Assembly (NCBI GenBank): GCA_036374835.1
Contig: DASUTB010000135.1
Location: 1-16,829, forward strand
DNA: 16,829 nt
Direction of reading: 5' to 3'
Source: DASUTB01 sp036374835
GTDB lineage: Bacteria; Actinomycetota; Actinomycetes; Jiangellales; Jiangellaceae
Shown: piece by piece, positions 1 through 6,773 of the stretch
Layout of the letters: each line of letters opens with the position of its first letter
How positions within the stretch are numbered: the first letter of the stretch is position 1
The notes under the pieces: model-generated
The model's database searches: none
What the model saw: the letters and a program-made list of their open reading frames with translations, nothing else
What the model was told of the DNA's origin: nothing
Position numbers and translations under genes: made by a program

Positions 1-295
1 TGGGCGGCTGTTCTGTGCCTGCCCTCGGTTCGCCGGGCACCGGTGCCGTAGAGGCTCGCGGTCAAGGGTCGGCGTACCTGGCATATATTGCATAGCGGGC
101 GTATCGGTCTGCGCCCGGCGTAGGCGGAGGCCGGAGCGGAGCGGGAGGCCGTAGCCGGAGCGGGCGCGTGGCGAGCGGAGCGAGCCGCCTTGACGGAGTA
201 AAGACAGTTCTCATCGACGGGGGATCGTCGGGCGTACTTGGCTACCGGCTTTCCGATCGCACAACAAGGGCAGGTCCCGTTTGGCGACGTCGACC
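1..295. other. No intact gene; GC-rich leader region
   Basis: I see no convincing gene in this stretch. Plus-strand reading frames here are arginine-rich and have no recognisable motif or ribosome binding site. The only structure is the set of short G+C-rich near-repeats listed separately. The area downstream of the remnant's stop codon (below 296) looks like non-coding spacer. Confidence 0.5.
125..184. repeat. Short imperfect GGAGC-rich direct repeats
   Basis: The unit GGCCGGAGCGG and close variants (GGCCGTAGCCGGAGCGG, GGCGAGCGGAGCGAG) recur several times within about 60 bases. This kind of degenerate GC-rich repetition is common in actinobacterial intergenic DNA. No element boundaries or target-site duplications are visible. 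Confidence 0.4.
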
Positions 296-478
296 TCAGG
301 CGCTCTTAACGTTGGCGATCCGATCGATCGCCCGATGCGCGTCGGCGAGGTTCACCACCGGAGCCGGCTCAGTCTCCCCCAGGCCAGCATCGATCAGTTC
401 ACGCATCAACCCGCCTTTGCGAGCATGGTCGTGATGATCGAAGTTGCGGTACCAGCAGCGCGCGCCGTGGGTGAGGGA
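296..478 (-). pseudogene. 3' remnant of an unrecognised gene
   Basis: The minus strand holds a 60-codon open stretch that ends in TGA (296-298) and is cut off upstream by an in-frame TAA (479-481). It reads like true protein: a segment HGARCWYRNFDHHDHARKGG is followed by an amphipathic helix-like tail (MRELIDAGLG, then NLADAHRAIDRIANVKSA) ending at the stop. No ATG lies at its beginning; the first Met is internal (MRELIDAG), with no good ribosome binding site. I do not recognise the family. It lies downstream of, and on the same strand as, the FAD-Rieske gene. The simplest reading is the C-terminal end of a gene whose front was lost. A short intact gene starting at the internal Met is less likely. 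Confidence 0.4.
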
Positions 479-635
479 TTAAATCATCGAATCAGGAAGT
501 GGTTGGCACACCGAACACGTAGGCGGCGCACAGGCCCGCCTACGCGATCTGGCGGCCGCTCCACCCCACCTGGGAGGAGGGGACGATCGGCCACCCACAC
601 GCTGATGGCGACAGGGCGCCCACTTGCGGTGACGA

Positions 636-2168
636 TCACTCTGTCGGTGCAGCCGTGGGCCGGCGGGGGAGCGGCTTGGTCGCAGGGCCGTTGAGGATCT
701 CGCCATCCGGCGTGAATCGGGACCCGTGGCATGGGCAGTCCCAGCTGCGCTCGGCCGCGTTCCAGGCGACCTGGCAGCCCAGGTGAGTGCACCGCGTCGA
801 CACAGCGTGCAGCCGGCCGTCGTCGTCCCGGTAGCCAGCCACCTTCTGGCCGCCGCTCGACACGATCCCACCCTCGCCGTTCGCGAGGTCTTCGATCTTC
901 CGCCGTCCCGGCGCGAGGATTCGGTCGGCCACCAGCCGGTAGCCGACCCGCGCGTTCTCGGTAATGAACTTCGGGCCCCCGGCGATCGGCTTGGCCCGGG
1001 TGGACGAGAACAGCGGCGCCCACTCGTTGGCGCGGCCCGCGATCGCGTCGCTGATCAGCATCGCGGCCAGCGTGCCGGACGTCATTCCCCACTTCTTGAA
1101 GCCCGTAGCGATGTGCACCCGCTTCGACAGGATGTTCAGCCGTCCGATGTAGGGGACGCCGTCGGCCGGGCTGTAGTCCTGCGCCGACCACCGATGCTCG
1201 AGCGAGACGACGTTCCAGTGCTCGTGGGCGAACTCGGCCAGCGTGTCGTACCGCTCGGGTGTGGCCTTCGACGAGCCGAGATGGTGTCCCTCGCCGCCGA
1301 TCATCAACAGCTCCTCGCCCCGGAACGGCACAGATCGGATCGAGCGCAGCGGCGACATCACGCTGATCAGCATGGCTTCGGGCAGCTCACCGGCCACCCT
1401 GGCAGTGATCACGTATGACCGGCTCGGGTACGCGCGGGCGAAGTAGCCGCCGCGGTCGAGGAACGGCATGAGCGTCGCGACCACCACATCGTTTGCTCGG
1501 ATGCGGCCGGTGTCGGTCTGGACTACGCAGGGCTGCGACTCGTCGACATGCGTGGCGCGGGTGCCCTCGAATATCTCGCCACCGGCTGCGACGAAGCGCT
1601 CGGCCAGGCCGAGGACGTACTTGCCCGCGTGGAACTCGACCTGGTTGTCAAAGCGCAGGCCGCCAGCGGTCGGGAACGGCACCGGCACGTTGTCCTCGAG
1701 GGTCGATGGTAGACCTGCCTCCTGCGCGGCCCGGTTCTCCGTCTCCAGCCGCGCACGCTCGCTGGGCCGGTTCGCGTAGACGTAGGCGGGGCGTCGCCGC
1801 AGGTCGCACTCGATCCCCTCGGCTGCCAACGATGCGACGCGCTCCTTGGCGGCCTCCATCGCCGCTGCATACGTTGCCGCGCCTTCCTTGCCATGGGTGG
1901 TGCGCACCCGCGCATAGGTCAGGTGATGCTGCGAGGTGACCTTTGCCGTCGTGTGGCCGGTCGTCCCGGTACCGATCGAGCTCTGGTCCAGCAGGCACAC
2001 GCTCATGCCCTCGCGCGCCAGCAGCAGTGCCGCCGTCACACCGGTGATCCCGCCCCCTATCACGGCGACATCGACGGTGCGGTCACCTTGCAGCCGCGGG
2101 TAGTCCGTGGCATGTGTGTCGTCGAGCCAGAGGGAAGTGTGCCGCCAGTTGTTTGCCGGGGCAGCCAT
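636..2168 (-). CDS. FAD-dependent oxidoreductase with C-terminal Rieske domain
   Basis: This 510-residue protein joins a DAO-type FAD oxidoreductase to a Rieske [2Fe-2S] domain. The dinucleotide-binding motif is at residues 34-43 (VAVIGGGITG). A second conserved DAO region is IATGFKKWGMTSG. The Rieske cluster ligands are visible near the end: C460 and H462 (CTHLGC) and C478 and H481 (CPCHGSRF), with C465/C480 placed for the usual disulfide. Such fusions are known in bacteria as putative glycine-oxidase-like redox enzymes; the substrate is not known. There is no signal peptide, so it is probably cytoplasmic. I start at ATG 2168 (MAAPANNW). An in-frame GTG six codons upstream (2186) cannot be excluded, and neither start has a clear Shine-Dalgarno. 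It appears monocistronic. Confidence 0.88.
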   Translation of the reverse strand: MAAPANNWRHTSLWLDDTHATDYPRLQGDRTVDVAVIGGGITGVTAALLLAREGMSVCLLDQSSIGTGTTGHTTAKVTSQHHLTYARVRTTHGKEGAATYAAAMEAAKERVASLAAEGIECDLRRRPAYVYANRPSERARLETENRAAQEAGLPSTLEDNVPVPFPTAGGLRFDNQVEFHAGKYVLGLAERFVAAGGEIFEGTRATHVDESQPCVVQTDTGRIRANDVVVATLMPFLDRGGYFARAYPSRSYVITARVAGELPEAMLISVMSPLRSIRSVPFRGEELLMIGGEGHHLGSSKATPERYDTLAEFAHEHWNVVSLEHRWSAQDYSPADGVPYIGRLNILSKRVHIATGFKKWGMTSGTLAAMLISDAIAGRANEWAPLFSSTRAKPIAGGPKFITENARVGYRLVADRILAPGRRKIEDLANGEGGIVSSGGQKVAGYRDDDGRLHAVSTRCTHLGCQVAWNAAERSWDCPCHGSRFTPDGEILNGPATKPLPRRPTAAPTE

Positions 2169-2405
2169 AACTCGACAATCGCACACCAGCAGGTAGCTTG
2201 TCAGGAAGTCGGCAGCCCTATCTGCGACGCCACGAGACGAGAACGACAGCCAGGCTCACGGCGGTGCGGGCACGCACCGATCACTGCCGGACGTGAGGTC
2301 GGACAGAACGAGACGGCCGATCAGCGGGGCGACTACTTCGGTGCTGTACGCGTGGCTCACCAACGTCGTGAGATCAGCTGGCGCGGCTCTGACCAGGTAG
2401 GGGAG
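2169..2405. other. Spacer between oxidoreductase gene and tRNA cluster
   Basis: No gene is seen here. A weak hairpin lies downstream of the tRNA cluster on the minus strand, with arms CTCAC 2356-2360 and GTGAG 2368-2372 and no T-tract. It could help end tRNA transcription but is not a convincing terminator. A promoter for the oxidoreductase gene should lie here but none stands out. Confidence 0.4.
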
Positions 2406-2480
2406 TGGTGGGCGATGCAAGAATTGAACTTGCGGCCTCTTCCGTGTCAAGGAAGCGCTCTCCCACTGAGCTAATCGCCC
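2406..2480 (-). tRNA. tRNA-Val (anticodon GAC)
   Basis: A full cloverleaf folds on the minus strand. The acceptor stem is GGGCGAT/ATCGCCC, the D-arm is GCTC/GAGC, and the anticodon stem CTTCC/GGAAG encloses loop TTGACAC, giving anticodon GAC. The T-arm is GCAAG/CTTGC with loop TTCAATT. The 3' CCA is encoded (TGG at 2406-2408 on the plus strand). It is the last gene of a three-tRNA cluster. Confidence 0.97.
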
Positions 2481-2502
2481 TAGGCCGTGGTGGTTCGTGG
2501 CG

Positions 2503-2573
2503 AGGTGGAGACGGGATTCGAACCCGTGTAGACGGCTTTGCAGGCCGTTGCCTCGCCTCTCGGCCACTCCACC
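2503..2573 (-). tRNA. tRNA-Cys (anticodon GCA)
   Basis: The minus strand folds with acceptor stem GGTGGAG/CTCCACC and an anticodon loop CTGCAAA giving GCA. The T-loop is TTCGAAT and the discriminator base is U, as expected of tRNA-Cys. CCA is not encoded, in contrast to the neighbouring tRNA-Val. It is the middle gene of the Gly-Cys-Val cluster. Confidence 0.97.
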
Positions 2574-2599
2574 GAGGTGAGGCCTCCCGGCCTCCTCCG

Positions 2600-2672
2600 A
2601 GCGGACGACGGGGATCGAACCCGCGACCTTCACCTTGGCAAGGTGACGCGCTACCAGCTGCGCTACGTCCGC
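2600..2672 (-). tRNA. tRNA-Gly (anticodon GCC)
   Basis: The minus strand folds with acceptor stem GCGGACG/CGTCCGC. The anticodon stem TCACC/GGTGA encloses loop TTGCCAA, giving GCC. The T-loop is TTCGATC and the discriminator base is U. CCA is not encoded. It is the first gene of the cluster, and a candidate promoter lies about 30-65 bases upstream. Confidence 0.97.
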
Positions 2673-2708
2673 GTGAGCCCTGGCACTCCATCAACCGGGC
2701 GCGTTGAA

Positions 2709-2738
2709 ACATTAGCTCATTCGGCCCGCGTCGTCCAA
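2709..2738 (-). promoter_or_regulatory. Candidate promoter of the tRNA cluster
   Basis: On the minus strand TTGGAC (2738-2733) and TAATGT (2714-2709) are separated by 18 bases, close to an actinobacterial housekeeping-sigma promoter. Transcription would start near 2701, about 30 bases before tRNA-Gly. The -35 match is only partial. The call rests on pattern and position alone. Confidence 0.45.
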
Positions 2739-2813
2739 ACCGGATCGCCCACTCTGCCGCATCGTCGAAAGAGGTACCGACACGGAAATGTAAGCGGGTA
2801 CCGTCTCGAAATT

Positions 2814-3842
2814 GTGAGGACCTCGTACCGCGCGCTCGCGCATCTCGGTGGACGGTTCGCGACCGGCTTGGTCGACGTCACCGACGACCTGGCCGCGCTG
2901 GACGGGTCGGGCCGGTGGGCGGTCGTCATCTCCTACGAGGGCGCGGTGACGTGCGCCCGCTTCGCAGACTGGCAGGAGCTGCCCGTTCCGGCGTCGGATC
3001 CATGGCATGGCCCGGACCCGGCGAGCTGGTCGACGTCCCTGGACCGGACGGCGTACATCGCCGCGGTCGACGAGGTGCGCCGCCGCATCGCCGAGGGAAC
3101 CGTGTACCAGGCCAACGTCTGCCGTGTCATGTCCGCGCCGTTGCCGAGCGGGCCGGACCTCGTGCCGCTGGCCCGCCGGCTGGCGCAGCGGCACGACTCG
3201 CCGTTCGGCGGCATCGTCCAAGTGCCGGAGGTGGGGCTTTCGGTGGTGACGGCGTCTCCGGAGCTGTTCCTGCGGCGCGACGGCGCGCGTGTGGTGTCTT
3301 CACCGATCAAAGGCACCGGGCGAACCGAAGAGGACCTGGCACCAAAGGACGTCGCCGAGAACGTGATGATCGTCGACCTGGTGCGCAACGACATATCGCG
3401 AGTCTGCGAGACCGGCAGCGTCGTGGTGGATGACTTGCTGGCCGTCGAGAAGCACCCGGGCCTGGTGCACCTGGTGTCGACGGTGAGCGGCCGGCTGGCT
3501 GCCGGCAACGGCTGGCCGGAGCTGATCGAGGCGACGTTCCCGCCGGGCTCGGTGACCGGCGCGCCGAAGTCGAGTGCGCTGACCACCATCGACGATCTCG
3601 AGACCGTACCGCGTGGTCCCTACTGCGGAGCGATCGGATGGGTCGACGCGGATACCCGGATCGCGGAGCTGGCGGTGGGCATCCGCACGTTCTGGGCCGA
3701 GGACGGGCAGCTGAAGTTCGGCACCGGCGCGGGCATCACGTGGGGATCGGATCCAGAGCGCGAGTGGGCCGAAACCGAGTTGAAGGCCGAGCGGCTCGTA
3801 GGGTTGGCTTCTAGGTCGGTAGCCGCCCGAAGTGACGGGTGA
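2814..3842 (+). CDS. pabB: Aminodeoxychorismate synthase component I
   Basis: PabB converts chorismate (with ammonia from a PabA-type glutaminase) to 4-amino-4-deoxychorismate, the first step to p-aminobenzoate and folate. The 342-residue protein is a compact form of the chorismate-binding fold. Residues 164-168 are PIKGT; the lysine (K166) is the PabB hallmark that separates it from TrpE, which has alanine there. GSVTGAPK is at 245-252 and the C-terminal FGTGAGITWGSDPEREW is intact. The N-terminal region is shorter than in full-length PabB/TrpE. I chose GTG 2814 (VRTSYRAL) because further upstream the frame runs through the tRNA genes. No Shine-Dalgarno precedes it, but TACCGT (2799-2804) sits 9 bases upstream, so the mRNA may be leaderless. 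pabC follows after 34 bases. No pabA is present in the window. Confidence 0.93.
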   Translation: MRTSYRALAHLGGRFATGLVDVTDDLAALDGSGRWAVVISYEGAVTCARFADWQELPVPASDPWHGPDPASWSTSLDRTAYIAAVDEVRRRIAEGTVYQANVCRVMSAPLPSGPDLVPLARRLAQRHDSPFGGIVQVPEVGLSVVTASPELFLRRDGARVVSSPIKGTGRTEEDLAPKDVAENVMIVDLVRNDISRVCETGSVVVDDLLAVEKHPGLVHLVSTVSGRLAAGNGWPELIEATFPPGSVTGAPKSSALTTIDDLETVPRGPYCGAIGWVDADTRIAELAVGIRTFWAEDGQLKFGTGAGITWGSDPEREWAETELKAERLVGLASRSVAARSDG

Positions 3843-3876
3843 GGCGCCGACGAGCTGGTAAGCGCGGAGGATGACG

Positions 3877-4710
3877 ATGAGAACCTGGGTCAACGGCAGG
3901 CTGACCGACGCCGAGGATGCGGTGGTCAACGTCTTCGATCACGGCCTGACCGTGGGGGACGGCGTGTTCGAAACGGTGAAGGTGGTCGACGGCGTGCCGT
4001 TCGCGCTCGGCCGGCACATCGACCGCTTGAGCCGCTCGGCGACCGGGTTGGAGCTGCCCGAGCCCGACGCCGCCGAGGTGCGTGCCGCGACCGAGGCGGT
4101 CAGCGCGCAGGTACCGGTGGGCCTGCACCGGCTGCGCATCACGTATACCGGGGGAGTGTCGCCGCTGGGTTCGGAGCGTGGCGAGGCCGGCCCTACCCTC
4201 GTGGTCGCGATCGCGCCGACCACACCGCCGGCAGAGTCCACAGCCGTCGGGATCGTGCCGTGGCCGCGAAACGAGAAGGGTGCGCTCGCCGGGCTGAAAA
4301 CGACGTCCTACGGCGAGAACGTCAAGGCGCTCGCCCACGCGAGGCGGCTCGGCGGGTCCGAAGCGATCTTCGCCGACACGCAAGGCCGGCTGTGTGAGGG
4401 CACCGGCAGTAATGTCTTCGTCGTGGTGGACGGCGAAGTGATCACGCCGACGCTGGAGACCGGCTGCCTTGCCGGCATCACCCGGGCGCTCGTGCTGGAG
4501 TGGACCGGCGCCAAGGAGGCCGACGCGCCGCTGGACGTGCTCGAGCGTGCGGACGAGATCTTCCTGACGTCGAGCATTCGCGACATACAGGGCGTCTCCG
4601 GGGTGCTGACGGACACCGGATCACGGACGCTGAGCCCGTCGCCTGGCCCGATCACGCGCGAGGTGGCGGCGGTGTTCGCCAAGCGCAGCGCCGAGGACCC
4701 CGAACCATGA
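3877..4710 (+). CDS. pabC: Aminodeoxychorismate lyase (class IV aminotransferase fold)
   Basis: This PLP enzyme would release pyruvate from aminodeoxychorismate to give p-aminobenzoate, the step after PabB. The 277-residue length fits the class IV aminotransferase family. Residues 20-32 (FDHGLTVGDGVFE) are the family's N-terminal signature. K141 in GLKTTSYGENV is the PLP-binding lysine, E174 (CEGTGSNVF) is the conserved glutamate, and TGCLAGITR follows at 195-203. ATG 3877 is preferred over ATG 3871 because GGAGG (3866-3870) abuts the first ATG but lies six bases before the second. The pairing with pabB supports the lyase role, although branched-chain or D-amino-acid aminotransferases share the fold. 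The gene ends against a large palindrome. Confidence 0.9.
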   Translation: MRTWVNGRLTDAEDAVVNVFDHGLTVGDGVFETVKVVDGVPFALGRHIDRLSRSATGLELPEPDAAEVRAATEAVSAQVPVGLHRLRITYTGGVSPLGSERGEAGPTLVVAIAPTTPPAESTAVGIVPWPRNEKGALAGLKTTSYGENVKALAHARRLGGSEAIFADTQGRLCEGTGSNVFVVVDGEVITPTLETGCLAGITRALVLEWTGAKEADAPLDVLERADEIFLTSSIRDIQGVSGVLTDTGSRTLSPSPGPITREVAAVFAKRSAEDPEP

Positions 4711-4716
4711 TCACTC

Positions 4717-4810
4717 GTGGTTCGATCACGTTCACCACCCGCAGCGACATCACACCACCCGTGCACGCATGGTGTGATGTCGCTACGCCTGCCGGACGTG
4801 ATCGAACCAC
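4717..4810. repeat. 94-nt double-armed palindrome between convergent genes
   Basis: Two nested perfect inverted repeats are present. The outer arms GTGGTTCGATCACGT (4717-4731) and ACGTGATCGAACCAC (4796-4810) are 15 bases each. The inner arms AGCGACATCACACCA (4743-4757) and TGGTGTGATGTCGCT (4770-4784) are also 15 bases. The inner and outer stems are separated by an 11-base unpaired segment on each side (4732-4742 and 4785-4795), with a 12-base apical loop containing GTGCAC. CACCACCCG occurs twice on the left side (4733-4741, 4753-4761). The element lies between the 3' ends of pabC (+) and the CGNR gene (-), so a bidirectional terminator or RNA-processing structure is possible. There is no T-tract. 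A small palindromic mobile repeat is the other option. Confidence 0.9.
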
Positions 4811-4831
4811 AAACGCCGCGGGGAAGGAGAG

Positions 4832-5389
4832 CTAGCCGGCGGCGGCGCGCTGCCGCTCTCGGTACGCCGCTACGTGAAGCCGATTGCCGCAGGTGCGGCT
4901 GTCGCAGTACCGCTTGGACCGGTTTCGAGACAGGTCGACGAGCACCCGGCCGCAGTCCGGCGCGTCGCACGTCTGGAGCCGTTCGTGCTCACCGGCCGTG
5001 ACCACGAACGCCAGTGCCATGCCACCGTCGACGAATACATGCTCGGCCACCCGCGCGCCGGGCGAGAAGTAGTGGATATGCCAGCCGTATCCGTCGTGGT
5101 TGGTCAGGCGGGGCGTGATGGTGAACGTCGACAGCAACCGGTTCAGCGTGGCCGCCGCCGCTTCGGCGTCCTCGGTGTCGAAGACGTCACGGAGCGGCTC
5201 GCGGATAGCGTGGACGGCCGCCAGGTCTTGCTCATTCAGCTCACCGACGCCGCTGATGCCGTGCGCGGAGACGAACTCGGCGAGACTTGCGATGTCGGGC
5301 AGCGCCTCATCCCCGCCGACATCCGGATCGGTGTTGATCAGATCCACCACCGTGAGCAGCGCGTGTTCGACGTCATGCGTGAAGGTCAA
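4832..5389 (-). CDS. ABATE-domain / CGNR zinc-finger protein, putative regulator
   Basis: The 185-residue protein has an N-terminal ABATE-type domain (FTHDVEHALLTVVDLINT at 3-20) and a C-terminal CGNR zinc finger. The zinc ligands are C141, C146, C162 and C167, and the signature CGNR is at 167-170. CGNR proteins are presumed DNA-binding transcription factors; their targets are mostly unknown. I place the start at TTG 5389 because the family normally begins just before FTHD and a purine-rich AGAGG lies eight bases upstream. The open frame extends to 5554, but that extension overlaps the 3' end of ssgB and looks non-coding. It follows ssgB on the same strand after 83 bases and may be co-transcribed with it. 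Confidence 0.85.
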   Translation of the reverse strand: MTFTHDVEHALLTVVDLINTDPDVGGDEALPDIASLAEFVSAHGISGVGELNEQDLAAVHAIREPLRDVFDTEDAEAAAATLNRLLSTFTITPRLTNHDGYGWHIHYFSPGARVAEHVFVDGGMALAFVVTAGEHERLQTCDAPDCGRVLVDLSRNRSKRYCDSRTCGNRLHVAAYRERQRAAAG

Positions 5390-5472
5390 CGTGATTACCT
5401 CTTCTGCCCGAGGGAGATTGGGTGTAGCTGACCGTAGTGCGTCGCGCCGTCGGGCACAACAGTGACGAACTG

Positions 5473-5892
5473 TCAGAAATCTCTGAGCAGAGCGGTGATG
5501 ACGTCCTCGACATCGATGTGCAGGTGCTCCGTGCCCGGAGGGACCAGTCGCCACGTTGCGGCGAGGAACTCGTCGAGTTCCTTGGCGGACGCCTCGAGCA
5601 GCGCCTCTCCATGAGGAGAGTCTAAACGCATCTGGACGGCGGCCCCGCCGTCGGTGGCAATCGTCGGCCAGATCACGACGTCGCCGTCACCGCTGAGCTC
5701 CTTCATCCCGGTCGCCAACAAGTCGCGGGCGAAGACCCACCGGACGGGGTCCGGGCGGCCATCGTCGAAGCGTGCCTCGACGGCCAGCGGGTCTTCGGCC
5801 GAGTACAGGAGTTCGGCGTCGAGTGGTAGCACGTCGCCCTCGGTGCTGAGGAGGTGCAGGGCGAGCTTGTACGACACCGTCGAACGTTCCAT
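5473..5892 (-). CDS. ssgB: SsgA/SsgB-family sporulation and cell-division protein
   Basis: SsgA-like proteins are restricted to actinomycetes and act in sporulation-specific septation; SsgB recruits FtsZ to future septum sites. The 139-residue length is typical. Family landmarks are RWVFARDLLATG (51-62), DVVIWP, SPHGEALLEA (92-101) and PPGTEHLHID. A clear Shine-Dalgarno (AAGGA) stands about six bases before ATG 5892. I use the symbol ssgB because the WVFARDLL and PPGTEH segments resemble SsgB and because, as I recall, pabB/pabC-like genes lie near ssgB in Streptomyces; another SsgA-like paralogue remains possible. A presumptive promoter region with Crp-like palindromes lies upstream. Confidence 0.85.
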   Translation of the reverse strand: MERSTVSYKLALHLLSTEGDVLPLDAELLYSAEDPLAVEARFDDGRPDPVRWVFARDLLATGMKELSGDGDVVIWPTIATDGGAAVQMRLDSPHGEALLEASAKELDEFLAATWRLVPPGTEHLHIDVEDVITALLRDF

Positions 5893-6036
5893 GGGGGATC
5901 CTTCGTAACGGTCACCATCGCCTCAAGTCTGGGACGTGGCTCGGGGGCAGGGGGTCTGCGCGGGGTGTCCGCGCCAGGTACATCATGCCCTGTTCCGATG
6001 CAACTGAAACGAGAATGTAATCGCTCCCACATCGAC

Positions 6037-6050
6037 GTGACCAGCGTCAC
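6037..6050. promoter_or_regulatory. Crp-like palindrome 1
   Basis: GTGACCAGCGTCAC is a perfect inverted repeat (GTGAC/GTCAC, 4-base centre) and fits the reported Streptomyces Crp pattern GTG-N6-GNCAC. Its centre (6043.5) lies about 37-41 bases upstream of the ssgB start point predicted from TACATT, near the class II activator position. Binding is inferred. Confidence 0.5.
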
Positions 6051-6082
6051 CGAAACTTGTCCTGACGTGGGGCATTTGCCCG

Positions 6083-6098
6083 TGTGATTGCGGTCACA
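6083..6098. promoter_or_regulatory. Crp-like palindrome 2 (TGTGA-N6-TCACA)
   Basis: TGTGATTGCGGTCACA matches the classical Crp consensus TGTGA-N6-TCACA in every defined position, and also the actinobacterial GTG-N6-GNCAC form. Its centre lies 47 bases from that of palindrome 1, about 4.5 helical turns. Binding is inferred. Confidence 0.6.
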
Positions 6099-6179
6099 AC
6101 GAGAAGATGATCAGACATGACTGGGGCCGGGCGTCGACGTTCTCGCCGGTTCTGGTCGAGCGTTCGGGTGGCTGGACTA

Positions 6180-6209
6180 TTGACCGCGAATGATCTGCCC
6201 ACATAGCCT
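6180..6209 (+). promoter_or_regulatory. Candidate promoter of the RDD gene
   Basis: TTGACC (6180-6185) and TAGCCT (6204-6209) are separated by 18 bases and match an actinobacterial housekeeping promoter well (TTGAC-, TANNNT). Transcription would start near 6216, leaving a leader of about 50 bases before the RDD gene. Confidence 0.6.
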
Positions 6210-6266
6210 GCGGTCTGGTCGGATCGAGCCGTCAGTCCCACCCACGTCGACGGGAGGAACGGCAAC

Positions 6267-6767
6267 ATGAGCTATCCGCCGGGCCGGCCGGAGGAGGACG
6301 GGTCCACCAGCGCTGCGAACCTCGGACCGCGACTGCTCGCCAAGCTGGTCGACTTCGTCATCCTGTGGGTGGTTTACGCAATCGTCGTATTCCCGTTCTT
6401 CGTCGACCCCATGCTGGACGTATCGGCGCTCGACGTCGGGTTCAGTGCCTCGGCATTCGTCGCGGGGCTGATCTCATTCGCGTTGTACCTTGCGTATTTC
6501 ATCGTGCTGGAGATGACCACAGGGCAGACGCTGGGCAAGAAGGTGCTCAAGCTCAGGGTGTACGGCCCCGCGGGTGGCTATCCGACCTTCGAGCAAGCGC
6601 TACGGCGCAACGGCTGGATGATTCTCGGAATCGTGCCCGTGCTCGGCACACTCGCCGTTCTGGCCGCCGGTGTCTTCATCCTCGTGACGATCAGCAACAA
6701 CACCGCCACCCGCCAGGGATGGCATGACGAGTTCGCCGGCGGCACGTACGTGGTCAGGCAAAGCTGA
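6267..6767 (+). CDS. RDD-family membrane protein
   Basis: The 166-residue protein carries the RDD family pattern. A conserved arginine and aspartate lie in the first helix (RLLAKLVDFVI, R22 and D29), TTGQTLGKKVLKLRV follows the second helix (84-98), and the final aspartate lies in GWHDEFAGGTYVV (151-163). Three to four hydrophobic segments are visible: about 28-47, 60-82, and 117-143, the last probably two helices. RDD proteins are integral membrane proteins of mostly unknown function; some have been linked to ion transport. ATG 6267 has a strong Shine-Dalgarno (GGGAGG, nine bases away). The gene is convergent with the erm-like gene, with only six bases between stop codons, so the two transcripts may overlap. 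Confidence 0.88.
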   Translation: MSYPPGRPEEDGSTSAANLGPRLLAKLVDFVILWVVYAIVVFPFFVDPMLDVSALDVGFSASAFVAGLISFALYLAYFIVLEMTTGQTLGKKVLKLRVYGPAGGYPTFEQALRRNGWMILGIVPVLGTLAVLAAGVFILVTISNNTATRQGWHDEFAGGTYVVRQS

Positions 6768-6773
6768 GCCGAA

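Larger units (their letters stand above)
5893..6266. promoter_or_regulatory. Divergent ssgB / RDD-gene control region
   Basis: These 374 bases separate two divergent genes and hold no gene of their own. The visible contents are two Crp-like palindromes (6037-6050, 6083-6098), a TACATT -10-like box for ssgB on the minus strand (6019-6014), and a good plus-strand promoter for the RDD gene (6180-6209). The ssgB transcript would carry a leader of roughly 115 bases. Confidence 0.6.

Noticed and set aside
726..1418. 230-codon plus-strand frame opposite the FAD-Rieske gene
   Set aside because: Antiparallel shadow; the minus-strand gene has FAD and Rieske motifs, the mirror frame has none.
2538..2813. 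Extension of the pabB frame upstream of GTG 2814
   Set aside because: The frame runs through tRNA-Cys and tRNA-Gly genes on the other strand; no family sequence is present there and no ribosome binding site supports it.
4717..4810. Ordinary rho-independent terminator
   Set aside because: The stem is large enough but neither side is followed by a T-tract, so it is kept as an unexplained palindrome instead.
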